Notes: generated by a model not told the origin, from the letters alone. Counted from the stretch's first letter, positions 17,653 to 26,808 are shown. The stretch is 64,000 nt of DNA from Streptomyces aidingensis (GCF_900112355.1 NZ_FOLM01000008.1:186001-250000); one strand, 5' to 3'. Program-made: numbers and translations.

Positions 17653-19766
17653 CAGTCGGTCTCCTGCTGGCGGGTGTAGGGCCGCCATACCGGGGCCGCG
17701 GTCAGGGTGGAGAGGTCGATGTCGAGGTCGTCCTCGTCCTCTGGCCCAGTGGGCGGGCTGGGGACGGATTTGAGCGGGGGCGGCTCGGCGGTGACGGCGG
17801 GGGCCGAACGCTGCTGGTCACGGGCCTGGGCCTGGCCGCGGTGGGTGTCGCGGGCGGCGCGTTTGCGGTCGGTCTTGGTCCAGGTCTCCGGGGCGTCGGT
17901 GCGGTTTTGCAGGTCCCACAGGGCCTGGGCGACTTCGTCCTGGTCGGCGGGGCTGAGGCCGCGCGTGGTCAGGAGGCGCTTGGCTTCGTGCAGCGTGATG
18001 TCGGTGAAGGGCTGGATGTCGCTGAGGGCGTGGGTCCACTCCAGCACGTACCAGGTGGTGTCGCGGGGGTTGTAGAAGTAGGCGTGCAGGAGGTTCCGCG
18101 GGTCGTATCGGATGGGCCACAGACCGCTGGGATAGGGCGAGGTGGCGTTGCGGAACTCGTACAGCACCGGGGCGTTGTAGGTCAGGCCGTTCAGTTCGAC
18201 GCCGTAGGGCTGGATGGTGCGGCCGTTGTTGCTGGCGACGGGCAGTAGCTCGTAGTACATGTCCGGGTCGCGGGGGCAGTCGATGTAGCCGGCGGCGCCG
18301 ATGGCCATGCTGTACGTCTCGTTGGGGGAGACGTGCAGGTCGGGGAAGCCGTGGAGGGTCAGGCCCTGGTGGTGCCGGCGCTGGTAGACGGCCACGACGT
18401 ACTCGGCGAAGAATTCGGTGATCTCATCGAGAGTCCAGCGGGCTTGCTGTTCGGCGGTGCGGCCCCGGTGGGCGACGTTGAAGCCTTTGTACCCGGCGAC
18501 GTGTTCGGAGAACTGTTCACGGATGCGGCGGAACAGCCGTTCGACGTGGGGCTTGTCGGTGGGCTTGAGTTTGCGGGCGTCCTGGAGGTCGATCTTCCAC
18601 TTCAGGCAGGCTCGGCGTACGACCTCCGACTTGTACGGCTTGCCGTGGTCGTAGAGCAGGGTATCGGGGTAGATCACGGGCCGGGCGGCGGCTTCGGCCA
18701 GGCGTTCGTCGACGGTGAGGAGACGCTCGTAGGGGACGCGGAGCATGGAGTAGCGCAGGGCGTCCGCCCAGGCCGGCCGCATGGGCTCGGGGGTCATGAC
18801 GTCGGCCAGGAGCAGGCCGATGTCGATGGCCTTGGTGCCTTCTGGAGTCAGGCGCCAGGCGAGGATGGAGCGAGTGGCAACGTCGAGGGCGATCGTGAGT
18901 TCGATGCGGTGGGTGGTGCTGGTGCCCGGGTCGAAGGCGAGGACGTCCAGCGGGGTGGTGTCGAGCATGACGAGCTGGCCGGGGCGGTGGGCGATGACGT
19001 TGCCGAAGTGCCGGTCGGGCTGGTTGGCGTCCGAGGCGCGCTGGTAGGCGGGGTCGGACGGGCTGCGGGTCAGCAGCAGCTTGACCAGACGGCGGAAGAC
19101 GTCCCGCTGGGGCAGCGGTACCTCTCCGGGTCCGTAGTCGGCGTCCAGGCGGTTCTGGGTCCGGCGCAGAAAGCGAAGGCCGACGGTGGAGGAGCTGTCC
19201 ATCTTCTCTGCGGTGGCCTGTTCACGGATGGCCTGGACGATGCGTGGATCGATGTTCTTGAGCGGGTTGCGGATGCGGGCCTTGCGCTTGTCGACCAGCG
19301 CCCACAGTCCTTGCTGCTGATAGTCCTCCAGCAGCTGCCAGATCCGGCGCTCGGTGTAGTCGAGCTCGGCGGCCTTGTTCTGAACCCGCTGGGTATGCAG
19401 GAGATCCGGGTGATACTCCGGCCGCGGCTCTCCAGTGGCGGGGGCCAGCGGATCGCCGGAGCGGAAGCCGGTGGAGGCCTCCAGCAGGTGCGCCTCCAGC
19501 TCCAGCGCGGCCTGCCGGGCCTTGTCGGGGAGAGTGGCGAGCACCCCGCCGGGGTCGAGGGCGGGCCCGCCCGCCTCGGGGCGGTCGGGCGGCGTGGTGT
19601 GGGCGCGGAAGCTGGGGTCGGAAAGCAGCTCGCTGAGCATGATGGTCTGGCGGTGCCCGGACTCCGAGCGCAGCCGAACCAGGGAGCCGTCGGTGCCGGT
19701 GACCTGGTGGCGCTCTTCCTCGAACTCGATCCAGTCCTCGGCGGCGATGCGGTAGCGGGTGCTCAC
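17652..19766 (-). CDS. tnsB: TnsB/TniA-family DDE transposase
   Basis: 704 aa. The transposase that binds the element ends and joins 3' ends to target DNA. It has N-terminal DNA-binding HTH regions (about 120-240), then an RNase-H/rve core (about 260-430) with the catalytic triad Asp269 (LVMLDTTPLD), Asp373 (LLYDHGKPYKSE) and Glu409 (DKPHVERLFRRI). A Mu-type C-terminal beta-barrel follows (YGVELNGLTYNAP ... RYDPRNLLHAYFYNP). The acidic/Pro-rich tail after ~620 is probably the TnsC-contact region. GTG 19766 overlaps the tnsA stop by four bases (GTGA), preceded by GGGAGAGG; a longer start was rejected for that reason. Length is normal for the family and the triad is intact. Confidence 0.94.
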   Translation of the reverse strand: MSTRYRIAAEDWIEFEEERHQVTGTDGSLVRLRSESGHRQTIMLSELLSDPSFRAHTTPPDRPEAGGPALDPGGVLATLPDKARQAALELEAHLLEASTGFRSGDPLAPATGEPRPEYHPDLLHTQRVQNKAAELDYTERRIWQLLEDYQQQGLWALVDKRKARIRNPLKNIDPRIVQAIREQATAEKMDSSSTVGLRFLRRTQNRLDADYGPGEVPLPQRDVFRRLVKLLLTRSPSDPAYQRASDANQPDRHFGNVIAHRPGQLVMLDTTPLDVLAFDPGTSTTHRIELTIALDVATRSILAWRLTPEGTKAIDIGLLLADVMTPEPMRPAWADALRYSMLRVPYERLLTVDERLAEAAARPVIYPDTLLYDHGKPYKSEVVRRACLKWKIDLQDARKLKPTDKPHVERLFRRIREQFSEHVAGYKGFNVAHRGRTAEQQARWTLDEITEFFAEYVVAVYQRRHHQGLTLHGFPDLHVSPNETYSMAIGAAGYIDCPRDPDMYYELLPVASNNGRTIQPYGVELNGLTYNAPVLYEFRNATSPYPSGLWPIRYDPRNLLHAYFYNPRDTTWYVLEWTHALSDIQPFTDITLHEAKRLLTTRGLSPADQDEVAQALWDLQNRTDAPETWTKTDRKRAARDTHRGQAQARDQQRSAPAVTAEPPPLKSVPSPPTGPEDEDDLDIDLSTLTAAPVWRPYTRQQETD

Positions 19767-20530
19767 GCCTCTCCCTTCCCGGTAGTCCACACGCGGGTGT
19801 GGTCGCGCAGCGGCTGGTCGAGGTCGCAGGCGAGGCGGTTGTGCCACAGCAGGTGGTAGACGACGGGGCGGGCCAGTTCCGGAGCGGGCTGGAAGCTGAC
19901 GAGATCACCGACGGCCACGGGCCGGTCGGCGAGCGCCAGCAGCGGGTCGGCCAGGTGAGCGCAGGCCCGCAGAGGGCGCCGGTATCCCGCGAGCCATTCG
20001 ATGTTCGCCCACCGCTGCGGGGCTATGTCCCCGACCATCTGGTAGTCCCACCCGATGCGACGGCATGCTTCCGCGGTGCGGTCGGCCTGCTGGATGACCG
20101 ACGGCTTGGACAGGCTGAGCGGGTTCTTCACGTCCACGATGAGCACCGAGCCGTCAGTGCGGCGCACGAACAGGTCGGGCGTGTGCCGCCACCGGCCGTG
20201 GGCATCGGCACCTTCCAGGGTGAAGGGCTGGCTGGTGAAGAGAGCCACGTGCGGGTCGTGGTCCAGCAGCTTCATCCACTTCAGTTCCAGGAAGCTCTCG
20301 TAGGCCACGTGCCGGTCGCTGCTTGCCGACCAGTACAGGCCCGGGGTGTGGTGCTGACCGACGTAGGAGGGGATGTCGCGGGCGGGCGTGCAGGAGGCGA
20401 AGTCCACGGCGCTGGCGTTCTGCGCGGCGACGAGGTGCTCCGTGCCGTCCGCGTCGTAGTACCGCACGCACAGGGTCCCTGCGCCGTAGCGCAGGGGCCG
20501 TAGCGTGCGGGGGCGTGTTCGGGTGCTCAT
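19763..20530 (-). CDS. tnsA: TnsA-family heteromeric transposase endonuclease
   Basis: 255 aa. TnsA cuts the 5' ends of the element, so that with TnsB the transposon is excised fully (cut and paste). The PD-(D/E)xK-like active site is visible: Glu78 (VAYESFLELKW), Asp119 (RHTPDLFVR) and the Asp133-Val-Lys135 motif (VLIVDVKNP). Spacing is close to that of E. coli TnsA. A smaller C-terminal domain from about residue 165 would contact TnsB/TnsC. It overlaps the tniQ stop (ATGA) and the tnsB start. Its presence next to TniA/TniB/TniQ-type proteins distinguishes the element from Tn5053/Tn402, which lack TnsA and need a resolvase. Confidence 0.9.
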   Translation of the reverse strand: MSTRTRPRTLRPLRYGAGTLCVRYYDADGTEHLVAAQNASAVDFASCTPARDIPSYVGQHHTPGLYWSASSDRHVAYESFLELKWMKLLDHDPHVALFTSQPFTLEGADAHGRWRHTPDLFVRRTDGSVLIVDVKNPLSLSKPSVIQQADRTAEACRRIGWDYQMVGDIAPQRWANIEWLAGYRRPLRACAHLADPLLALADRPVAVGDLVSFQPAPELARPVVYHLLWHNRLACDLDQPLRDHTRVWTTGKGEA

Positions 20531-22401
20531 GCTGATCCTTCCGTGAGCAGGTGATCGCCCCAGGCGGTCAGGGCCTGGGCGACGGAGGTGGGTATCCAGG
20601 CGGCGAAGCGGCGGGCGCCGTCGCGGATCGATGCGGTGGTGGCGCCGGGCCAGTTGGAGGCGTAGGCCGGGGCCTCACGGATGTCGCCGCTGGTGAGGTG
20701 CTGCCACAGCCATGCGGCGGCGTGCCGGCGCCGCTGGGGAGTGACAGGGCGGCCCAGCCGGTGGCACACCGGGAACAGCACCGCGTGGGGAACCTCGGTC
20801 AGGTTGGCCAGGGCGGCCCGGCGGGCGGCGTAGTCGACCAGGCCGCGACTCCGCATCCGCGCTCCGGCCTCGCGCACGGCATCCCAGAAGGCATCCGGGC
20901 CGGGGACGCGCTTGACGACGGCACCGTAGATCCGCGCGGCCACGGCCGCGTCCATGCCCAGTACCGCCGCGGCCTCCGCCCAGCTGCCCGCCCCGGTGAG
21001 GCGGGCCAGCGCGAGCGCAGCCAGGCGCCGCCCGGTGAGTGGCGCGGTGCCCGGCAGATGAGAGGCGATCAGGTCCTGATAGTCGCCGTGGTCGAGCAGG
21101 TGCGGGATGTTCGCCGGGCGCACTCCGGCCAGGCCGGGGCGGGCACGCAGGGCTCCGGAGACCCGGTACGGGCTGGAACGCAGCGGTGCGATCAGCGTCT
21201 CCAGCCGCTCGGGCCGGGGCACCAGCCGCAGCGGGTCTGTCTTGTACGGGTTGGCCTGCCGCACTTGACCGGCGGCATCCAACCAAGACCCCAGCCACTG
21301 GCTGACCTTGCTTACGGTGGGCGAGACCAGCAAGGGCTGGGTGATCGCCAGCAGAGCAGCGGCGTGTGCGGCTGTCGGCGGGCTCTGCTGCACGCGGGTC
21401 CGCAATCCGCCGCGGTCCTCCTGGACCCCGGGCTCCTGCCGCTGCTGGTAGGCGGCGAACGCCGCGGTGACCTGGTCGGTGAGCCCAGCCAGGGCCGGGG
21501 TGTCCTGGGCGGGAGCGGCGAAGCGGACCAGAGCGCACGCGAACCGCAGCCAGCCGAACCACTCGGCCGCGTCCACCGCCTGTCCGGCCACCGGCCTCGG
21601 TTTGCCGTCGGCGGCGCGGAGGGCCCCGCGCTGGGCCTCGACGAGCGCATCGGGCACCGCCACGGAGGGCAGATCGCCCAGCAACTGATCACACAGCCGA
21701 CTCGTGCCGCCTGACTCGGGGCGGACGTGGTTGTTGCAGCGGCCCGGGTCCACGCCGAGGGCGCGGGAGATCAGGCCCCGGCCACGTCTGGCATATCCGC
21801 CACGGAGCCGGATGCCGCACCCGGGACAGGAGTCGATGAGCAGAACCCGGTGGCGCGGGCAGACCGCCGCGGTGCCCAGTCGCCACCACAGCGGCCACAC
21901 CGGCGTCTCCACCAGGCAGCGCGGGCAGGCCCGGCTGCCGGTGAACAGCGCCCATTCGCGGTGGACCAGCGGCGTCACCGATCGCTCCGAGGTCAGGTCG
22001 AGCCCGGTGAAGTCCAAGGCGCCGCCGTCGAACGCGGCCAGCTGCATGCCCGCCAGCTCACCGGCTGTCAGTCCGGTGGCCACGCTCGCCCTATGGGCGC
22101 TGGTCTCGGTCAGCGCGATCCCGAAGAACAACGGCCGGGTCGCAGACCGGACCTGGCGGCATTCCAGTCCGAGTACCCGGACGGCGTCCCCAGGCGCGAT
22201 GCCTATCTGCCAGGCCAGGCGGTCGATCCAGGAGGCGAACGCCTCACCAACCGCTGGCCGCAGCACTGCCGGAAGCCGCCGGGGGAGACCGCCGGGCAGC
22301 GTCCGCACCCGGCTGCCCCCGCGCTTCGCAGCGGTGTCCTGTGGCGGCACCGACGGTAGTGGAATGGGAGCCGCCGGGCTCACTGCCGCGTTGACCTGCA
22401 T
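20527..22401 (-). CDS. tniQ: TniQ/TnsD-family target-selection protein 1
   Basis: 624 aa. TniQ/TnsD proteins recognise the target and recruit TnsC. The family zinc finger is clear: Cys159-x2-Cys162, then Cys181-x2-His184, then Cys192-x2-Cys195 (SRACPRC ... AAVCPRHRVLLIDSCPGC). The N-terminal EAFASWIDRLAWQIGI block is typical. The long C-terminal half (about 380-624) with HTH-like segments suggests a sequence-specific TnsD-like DNA binder rather than the short adaptor form. ATG 22401 was chosen; GTG 22413 is possible and neither has a well-spaced ribosome site, so the transcript may be leaderless. First gene of the transposition operon, behind the 32-bp palindrome. Confidence 0.9.
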   Translation of the reverse strand: MQVNAAVSPAAPIPLPSVPPQDTAAKRGGSRVRTLPGGLPRRLPAVLRPAVGEAFASWIDRLAWQIGIAPGDAVRVLGLECRQVRSATRPLFFGIALTETSAHRASVATGLTAGELAGMQLAAFDGGALDFTGLDLTSERSVTPLVHREWALFTGSRACPRCLVETPVWPLWWRLGTAAVCPRHRVLLIDSCPGCGIRLRGGYARRGRGLISRALGVDPGRCNNHVRPESGGTSRLCDQLLGDLPSVAVPDALVEAQRGALRAADGKPRPVAGQAVDAAEWFGWLRFACALVRFAAPAQDTPALAGLTDQVTAAFAAYQQRQEPGVQEDRGGLRTRVQQSPPTAAHAAALLAITQPLLVSPTVSKVSQWLGSWLDAAGQVRQANPYKTDPLRLVPRPERLETLIAPLRSSPYRVSGALRARPGLAGVRPANIPHLLDHGDYQDLIASHLPGTAPLTGRRLAALALARLTGAGSWAEAAAVLGMDAAVAARIYGAVVKRVPGPDAFWDAVREAGARMRSRGLVDYAARRAALANLTEVPHAVLFPVCHRLGRPVTPQRRRHAAAWLWQHLTSGDIREAPAYASNWPGATTASIRDGARRFAAWIPTSVAQALTAWGDHLLTEGSA

Positions 22402-22415
22402 GCCTCCACCCACCC

Positions 22416-22447
22416 CCTAGCCTGTAGGAAATTTCCTACAGGCTAGG
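22416..22447. promoter_or_regulatory. Perfect 32-bp palindrome, probable operator of the transposition regulator
   Basis: The half-site CCTAGCCTGTAGGAAA is followed by its exact complement, centred between 22431 and 22432. It lies in the 66-bp gap between the divergent tniQ operon and the XRE gene, where both promoters must sit. The most likely reader is the XRE protein encoded alongside. Each half contains TGTAGG, which is also the first six bases of the transposon termini. Confidence 0.85.
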
Positions 22448-22467
22448 ACTGTACTACGTTGCTGGGT

Positions 22468-22707
22468 GTGGAGAACTCCAATTCAGGTACGGGCGCCGGC
22501 GACCAGCGGCAGGTCTTCGGCAGCAGGCTGCGGACACTGCGTGAGCGGGCCGGGCTGTCCCAGACGGCGCTGGCCAAGCGGGCCGGGCTGGACCGGTCGT
22601 TCTACGTCGAGGTGGAGAACGGCCGGCACAGCATCTCCGTGGACCGCGTCCACGCGATCGCCGATGTCCTCGGGGTGGAGGTCCACCGGCTGTTCACCGA
22701 CGACTGA
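22468..22707 (+). CDS. XRE-family transcriptional regulator of the transposon
   Basis: 79 aa consisting almost entirely of one HTH_3/XRE domain (FGSRLRTLRERAGLSQTALA ... VEVENGRHSISVDRVHAIAD). Such one-domain Cro/C1-like proteins bind palindromes as dimers. It faces the transposition operon across the perfect palindrome and therefore probably represses tniQ-tnsABC and itself. GTG 22468 is taken as start, with no ribosome site visible. TTG 22459 would add three residues. A TACTAC at 22452 is a possible -10 box just downstream of the palindrome, consistent with a leaderless, autoregulated transcript. The downstream tniQ2 starts 23 bp after its stop and may be co-expressed. Confidence 0.85.
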   Translation: MENSNSGTGAGDQRQVFGSRLRTLRERAGLSQTALAKRAGLDRSFYVEVENGRHSISVDRVHAIADVLGVEVHRLFTDD

Positions 22708-22730
22708 CGCCCGCCGCTACGGTCCACCCC

Positions 22731-23894
22731 GTGACCAGCGATCCGCCGCCGTCCCCGAATCCGCCCGCACTGGCCAGTCCAGGCCGCCTGGCTCCGGCGC
22801 CGCGTCGTCTGCCAGCCGTGCCCTCGCCCCTGCCCGGGGAATCGCTGTTCAGCTGGGTTGATCACCTGGCCGCTGAGTTGGACATCCCCCGTGGGGAGGC
22901 GATGCGTGCCCTCGGGCTGGAATCGGCGACGTCCCATGCCTGGCAGCTGGGCATGGTCACCTCCCGGATGACCGTCTCCCAGGCTTGTGCTGTGGAGAAG
23001 GCCACCGGGCTTGACCGCAGGGCGTTGGAGGCGATGATCTTCGAGGACGTAGTCCCCGGCCAGGTGCCTCCTCCCCGGCCCCGCCTTGTGAACCGCCTGA
23101 AGCAGTTGACGGCGTTCTGCCCGTCCTGCCTGCTCCCGCCGGGGCGCTGGCCGTTGTGGTGGGGGGAGCCATGGGCGGTGATGTGCCCGCTGCACCAGCG
23201 CTACCTGGTCAGCGTGTGCCCCGCCTGCCTGTCGCCCTTTGCCCCCGTTCGGCTTCTCAGCCGGGCGCGGGGCCGGTGCTGCGAGCTCATGGACAACCTG
23301 AACACCACAGCACGCAAGCGCAGCGGGAGGTGCGGTCAGCTCCTGTGGGCGTGTAAGCAGCCCACCGTCACCGATCCCCTGCTTCCGCGGCTCCATGACC
23401 GCTTGGTCCAGCAGTTCGCCCGACGGGAGCAGGATCAGGATGTCCGTGTGGTGTGGCAGCTGGTCCGTGCCTGCGGTGTGAGGGTCTTCGACACCCCAGA
23501 CGCCGTACTGCGCGACTGCTTTCCAGCCGGAGGTGCAGACAGGGAGGACCTTCGTCGTAACTCCACGGGATTCCTTCAGCCCCACCACGCAGAGGACTTG
23601 GGACCGATCCGGCTCCGCAGGCGGGGCGTCGGGGATGCGGTGACGACTGCCGCCGAGCTCCGCGTGGTCGCGCAGATCCTGTTCTCGTCCGCTCCGGAAC
23701 GGACCGCACGCGAACTCCTGGAACAGGTGAGGCAACCGCTGGGCGTCGGGTGGTTTCCCAAGGGTTTCGTCGAGAACGTACTTCCCGGCGCCAGTCGGCG
23801 TCTGCTCCCCCTGCTCTGGAGCGTGCTGAAGGCGGATCTCGCTGCCCGTGTCGTTCGGTGCCGCTCGTCGGCTACTGCCTCTCCCAGAAGATGA
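22731..23894 (+). CDS. tniQ: TniQ-family target-selection protein 2
   Basis: 387 aa. The TniQ zinc finger is complete: Cys130-x2-Cys133, Cys152-x2-His155, Cys163-x2-Cys166 (TAFCPSC ... AVMCPLHQRYLVSVCPAC). It is preceded by the family N-terminal block PLPGESLFSWVDHLAAEL. It is much shorter than TniQ 1 and diverges from it beyond the finger, so it probably selects a different target. GTG 22731 starts shortly after the XRE stop. The gene is transcribed away from the transposition operon and is convergent with the cargo operon. No truncation is obvious. Which target it reads cannot be told from sequence. Confidence 0.88.
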   Translation: MTSDPPPSPNPPALASPGRLAPAPRRLPAVPSPLPGESLFSWVDHLAAELDIPRGEAMRALGLESATSHAWQLGMVTSRMTVSQACAVEKATGLDRRALEAMIFEDVVPGQVPPPRPRLVNRLKQLTAFCPSCLLPPGRWPLWWGEPWAVMCPLHQRYLVSVCPACLSPFAPVRLLSRARGRCCELMDNLNTTARKRSGRCGQLLWACKQPTVTDPLLPRLHDRLVQQFARREQDQDVRVVWQLVRACGVRVFDTPDAVLRDCFPAGGADREDLRRNSTGFLQPHHAEDLGPIRLRRRGVGDAVTTAAELRVVAQILFSSAPERTARELLEQVRQPLGVGWFPKGFVENVLPGASRRLLPLLWSVLKADLAARVVRCRSSATASPRR

Positions 23895-23916
23895 TGGGGT
23901 GGCAGTCACGCTCTGC

Positions 23917-24711
23917 TCATGATCTATGCCCGCCACGGGCGGAGAGAAGGGCACGGGCGTGTGCCCGCACGGCAGTGTCGGTGGCGAAGGCGGCGTCTGC
24001 CAGCAGGTGGATGCGCCAGTACAGGTCCAGACGGTCCCGCACGGCGAGGTCTGGGGGGCCGTTCAGAGAGAGGACCGTTCCGGGGCCGGGGTGGCGCAGG
24101 CGGACGGCGAGGCGGGCGAGGTCGGAGAGGGGATCGCCGAAAGCGGCCAGCTCCCAGTCGATGAGCACCTCGGTGCCGTCGGCGCCTTGCATCAGGTGGC
24201 CAGGCTGGAGGTCGTGGTGGAGCAGGCGCGGCTGGAGCGTTTCCAGCCCGGCCGTCTCCAGCCGTGGGCGGAGTGCCTTGGCGGCTGGGGTGAGATCGGG
24301 GGCCGCATTCGTGTACGCCTCCAAGCGGCTGTGGAGGTAACCCGGCCAGGTGCTGTGCTTGGTGGCGCCGGAGAGGCGCCCGGCGTGGCTGCCGGGGATG
24401 GCGTGGACGGCGCGCAGCACAGTGGGCAGGGCGCCTGTGAGGCGGGCGGCGGGTATCGGGGTGGCGTGGACCGCGCTTTGCGCGGTCCACGCCGGCCGTA
24501 CCCGGAGGTTGGCGGTGAGCAGCCGGGGAGCGGGAGCGCCGTACCTGGCGAGGAGGGTGAGGGCGGCGGCCTCGTTCGCGGCCCGGGCGGGATCGCGGTA
24601 GTGCTTGAGGATGTACGGCCTGGGCGGGCCGGGGACGTACCAGACGCGGTTGGCCTGCCCCGTGGTGATCTCGGCCGCGCCGGGCGGAATACGTCCGTCG
24701 ATGCCAGCCAT
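23917..24711 (-). CDS. APH/choline-kinase-family phosphotransferase
   Basis: 264 aa. Aminoglycoside-phosphotransferase-fold kinase: catalytic loop LLHHDLQPGHLM with Asp167, and metal-binding IDWELAAFGDPLSDLARLA with Asp185. The usual Asn of the HxDxxxxN loop is replaced by His172, a notable deviation. The ATP-binding lysine is probably Lys36 (YILKHYRD). Substrates of the fold include aminoglycosides, choline, sugars and small alcohols. ATG 24711 starts 13 bp after the Nudix stop; the longer frame upstream is a shadow of the Nudix gene. Last gene of the seven-gene cargo operon. It may be a sugar kinase or a self-protection enzyme, but neither is shown. Confidence 0.8.
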   Translation of the reverse strand: MAGIDGRIPPGAAEITTGQANRVWYVPGPPRPYILKHYRDPARAANEAAALTLLARYGAPAPRLLTANLRVRPAWTAQSAVHATPIPAARLTGALPTVLRAVHAIPGSHAGRLSGATKHSTWPGYLHSRLEAYTNAAPDLTPAAKALRPRLETAGLETLQPRLLHHDLQPGHLMQGADGTEVLIDWELAAFGDPLSDLARLAVRLRHPGPGTVLSLNGPPDLAVRDRLDLYWRIHLLADAAFATDTAVRAHARALLSARGGHRS

Positions 24712-24724
24712 GGCCCTCAACCTG

Positions 24725-25186
24725 TCAGGCGACGTCGCCGAGGTAGGCGGTTTCGGGGTGGCCGGTGGCGAGGTTGGCGATCGGCTGGCGCAGGGTGTGC
24801 GGGAGCAGGTTGAGGGAGGGGGCCTTGTCCAGGGGCACCCATTCCAGGCCGGTCTGTAGGTCGTCGGCGGCGTGGCCGCCGAGCTGGTGGGGGTCGCTGA
24901 GGGGGGTGCAGGCGAAGACGGCTTCGATGCGGTGGTCGGCCGGGTCGCCGCCGTGGTGGGCGCCGATGTACTCGCGCAGCCACAGCATCCGCTCCACTCG
25001 CACGTCAAGGCCGGTCTCTTCTTCGACTTCCCGGCGGACGGTGTCGGCGAGTGCCTCGCCGGGGTGCTGGCCGCCGCCGGGCAGGAAGTAGCACTCGCGG
25101 CCGTCCCAGGTCGCGCGCTGGAGCAGGATGCGGCCGTCGTGGACGACGATGGCCTTGGCGGCGGTGCGGATCACAGGAGTTGTCAC
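24725..25186 (-). CDS. Nudix hydrolase
   Basis: 153 aa with a full Nudix box GX5EX7REVXEEXG (Gly38 to Gly59: Glu44 and RREVEEETG). It hydrolyses a nucleoside diphosphate linked to another moiety, X. In this operon with glycosyltransferases and a mutase-like enzyme a nucleotide sugar is a reasonable but unproven substrate. Start ATG 25186 lies 35 bp after the glycosyltransferase stop. Short, complete, no extra domain. Confidence 0.9.
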   Translation of the reverse strand: MTTPVIRTAAKAIVVHDGRILLQRATWDGRECYFLPGGGQHPGEALADTVRREVEEETGLDVRVERMLWLREYIGAHHGGDPADHRIEAVFACTPLSDPHQLGGHAADDLQTGLEWVPLDKAPSLNLLPHTLRQPIANLATGHPETAYLGDVA

Positions 25187-25221
25187 AGCGGGCTCCCAGT
25201 CGGCGTGCGGTGGATGTCGGG

Positions 25222-26808
25222 TCAGCGTTCAGTCTTGCCGAAACCGTGGGGCCGGCGGGCCATGCGACGGAAGATCATCCGCCAGGGCCCGGCCAGTCGG
25301 ATGAACGGCTGGAGCGGGCTGGCCGCCACCAGCAGGGCCCGCCGTGCGGGGGAGAGTTCCGGCGGGCTCGGCGCGGCTGTGCCTGGCGGGTGCACGGTGC
25401 CATGCAGGGCCGGGGCCAGGGTCAGGAGCCGGGCGGTGAGAGCGGGGCCGTGCAGCAGTACCCCGGCAGCCGCCAGGGCAGTCCACCACGGCCCGGCCCA
25501 GGGGGAGGACAGAACTGCGGCGGCGGTCAGCGGGGCGCCGAGGAGCCAGGCGGCCTGGTCCGCGTATTCGCGGGCCACCAAAGCCCACTGGGAAGGGCGG
25601 GGCAGGCCGCGAGGGAGGTGAGTGATGGCCTTGAGATGGCGGTCGGGGCGGGCGGAGGCGGTGAAGGCCAGGGCGTGGAGGTTGGTGAGCCCGCCCGGGA
25701 CGGTGTAGGGCTCGTCGAGCACGGTGGCGGAGCTGGGGGCGAGCGCGGCTCCGGCCAGGGAGAGGCGGTGGCCCGTGCCGAGGTCTTCCATCGGTTCGGG
25801 GAAACCGCCGACGGCGCGCAGGGCGGTGAGGTGGACGGCCATGCCGCAGCCGACCGCGTAGACCATAGGCCGCAGCCACATCTTCACCATCTCCGGGGCC
25901 CGCCAGACCGTCAGCTGCTGGTGGAGGCGGACGCGAGCCAGCTCGATGCCCAGCGACCGGCGCAGCTGGTAGATCCACTCCCCGGCCAGCAAGAGTCCAC
26001 CAGGGCCGGAGGAGAAGCGGCGGCGGGCGGCCAGCGGCAGGCGCTGCTGCTGGATGAGGGCCGGGAACTGTCCGGTGCGCTCGCGGTGTGCCTGGGCGGT
26101 GTCGGCGAAGGCAGCCAGGGTATCCCTGTCGGGGACGGCGTCGGCGTCGTAGACGGCGACGAACGTGTGGTCCTCGTCCCGGTCCTGATCCCAGCCGAGC
26201 GGGCCGAGCACTGCGCCGATGCGGTCGAGGGCGAAGTTGAGCTGTCCGGCCTTCCGGCCGGGGGTGGCCGGCTGATGCAGGTGCACCAGCCGCAGCGAGC
26301 TCTCCGGAAGACGGGCGGTGGCGTCGGCCACGACCTGGGCGGTGGTGGCCTCGGCGTCGAACAGGCGGATCAGGAGGGCCAGCCGCTCCTTTGGCGGGGC
26401 GGCGTTGACGGCGTGGGCCACGGGCTCGCAGCGGGCGGCGGGAAACAGGCCACCCAGCCGCGCGGGCCGCAGCGGACGGGCCGCTGCCAGGTCCGGAAGG
26501 CGGGTTCGGGCTCGCTCCCGGGCAGTGCGTTCGCGCTCGGTGGTGATGACCACCACCGCGGCCCGTCCCTTCGGGTAGGGCAGGGCGGTGAACGCGGCGA
26601 TCGTCTCCGGGGCGACGGCCTGTTCACGCAGCATCGGCAACAGCACCACCAGCCACGGCGCCTCCTCTCCGGCTTCAGCGCGGGAAGGGCGAGAGTTGCT
26701 CAGGAGCCAGCGGGCGCACAGCTCGGTGGCGGCCATCGCCCAGCAGGCGCGGGCCAGGAGCGCCACCAGCAGCGTGGGAACGGCGAGGGTGAACCACAGA
26801 TCGGCCAT
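25222..26808 (-). CDS. Membrane glycosyltransferase, GT2-like
   Basis: 528 aa. An N-terminal membrane segment (residues 5-32) is followed by a GT-A-like domain: VVLLPMLREQAV, a DxD motif in FVAVYDADAVPDRDT (Asp221-Ala-Asp223), the acceptor-site-like segment EPMEDLGTGHRLSLAG, and C-terminal hydrophobic helices around 405-470. This is the layout of membrane GT2 enzymes that build polysaccharides or glycolipids from nucleotide sugars on the cytoplasmic face. The ATG follows the preceding stop without a gap (TGAATG). The Asp-rich insertion near residues 205-215 is unusual. Product unknown. Confidence 0.8.
   Translation of the reverse strand: MADLWFTLAVPTLLVALLARACWAMAATELCARWLLSNSRPSRAEAGEEAPWLVVLLPMLREQAVAPETIAAFTALPYPKGRAAVVVITTERERTARERARTRLPDLAAARPLRPARLGGLFPAARCEPVAHAVNAAPPKERLALLIRLFDAEATTAQVVADATARLPESSLRLVHLHQPATPGRKAGQLNFALDRIGAVLGPLGWDQDRDEDHTFVAVYDADAVPDRDTLAAFADTAQAHRERTGQFPALIQQQRLPLAARRRFSSGPGGLLLAGEWIYQLRRSLGIELARVRLHQQLTVWRAPEMVKMWLRPMVYAVGCGMAVHLTALRAVGGFPEPMEDLGTGHRLSLAGAALAPSSATVLDEPYTVPGGLTNLHALAFTASARPDRHLKAITHLPRGLPRPSQWALVAREYADQAAWLLGAPLTAAAVLSSPWAGPWWTALAAAGVLLHGPALTARLLTLAPALHGTVHPPGTAAPSPPELSPARRALLVAASPLQPFIRLAGPWRMIFRRMARRPHGFGKTER

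Noticed and set aside
24712..25008. N-terminal extension of the APH-type kinase
   Set aside because: The extra 99 codons lie inside the Nudix gene in another frame and are Thr/Pro/Ser low-complexity sequence.
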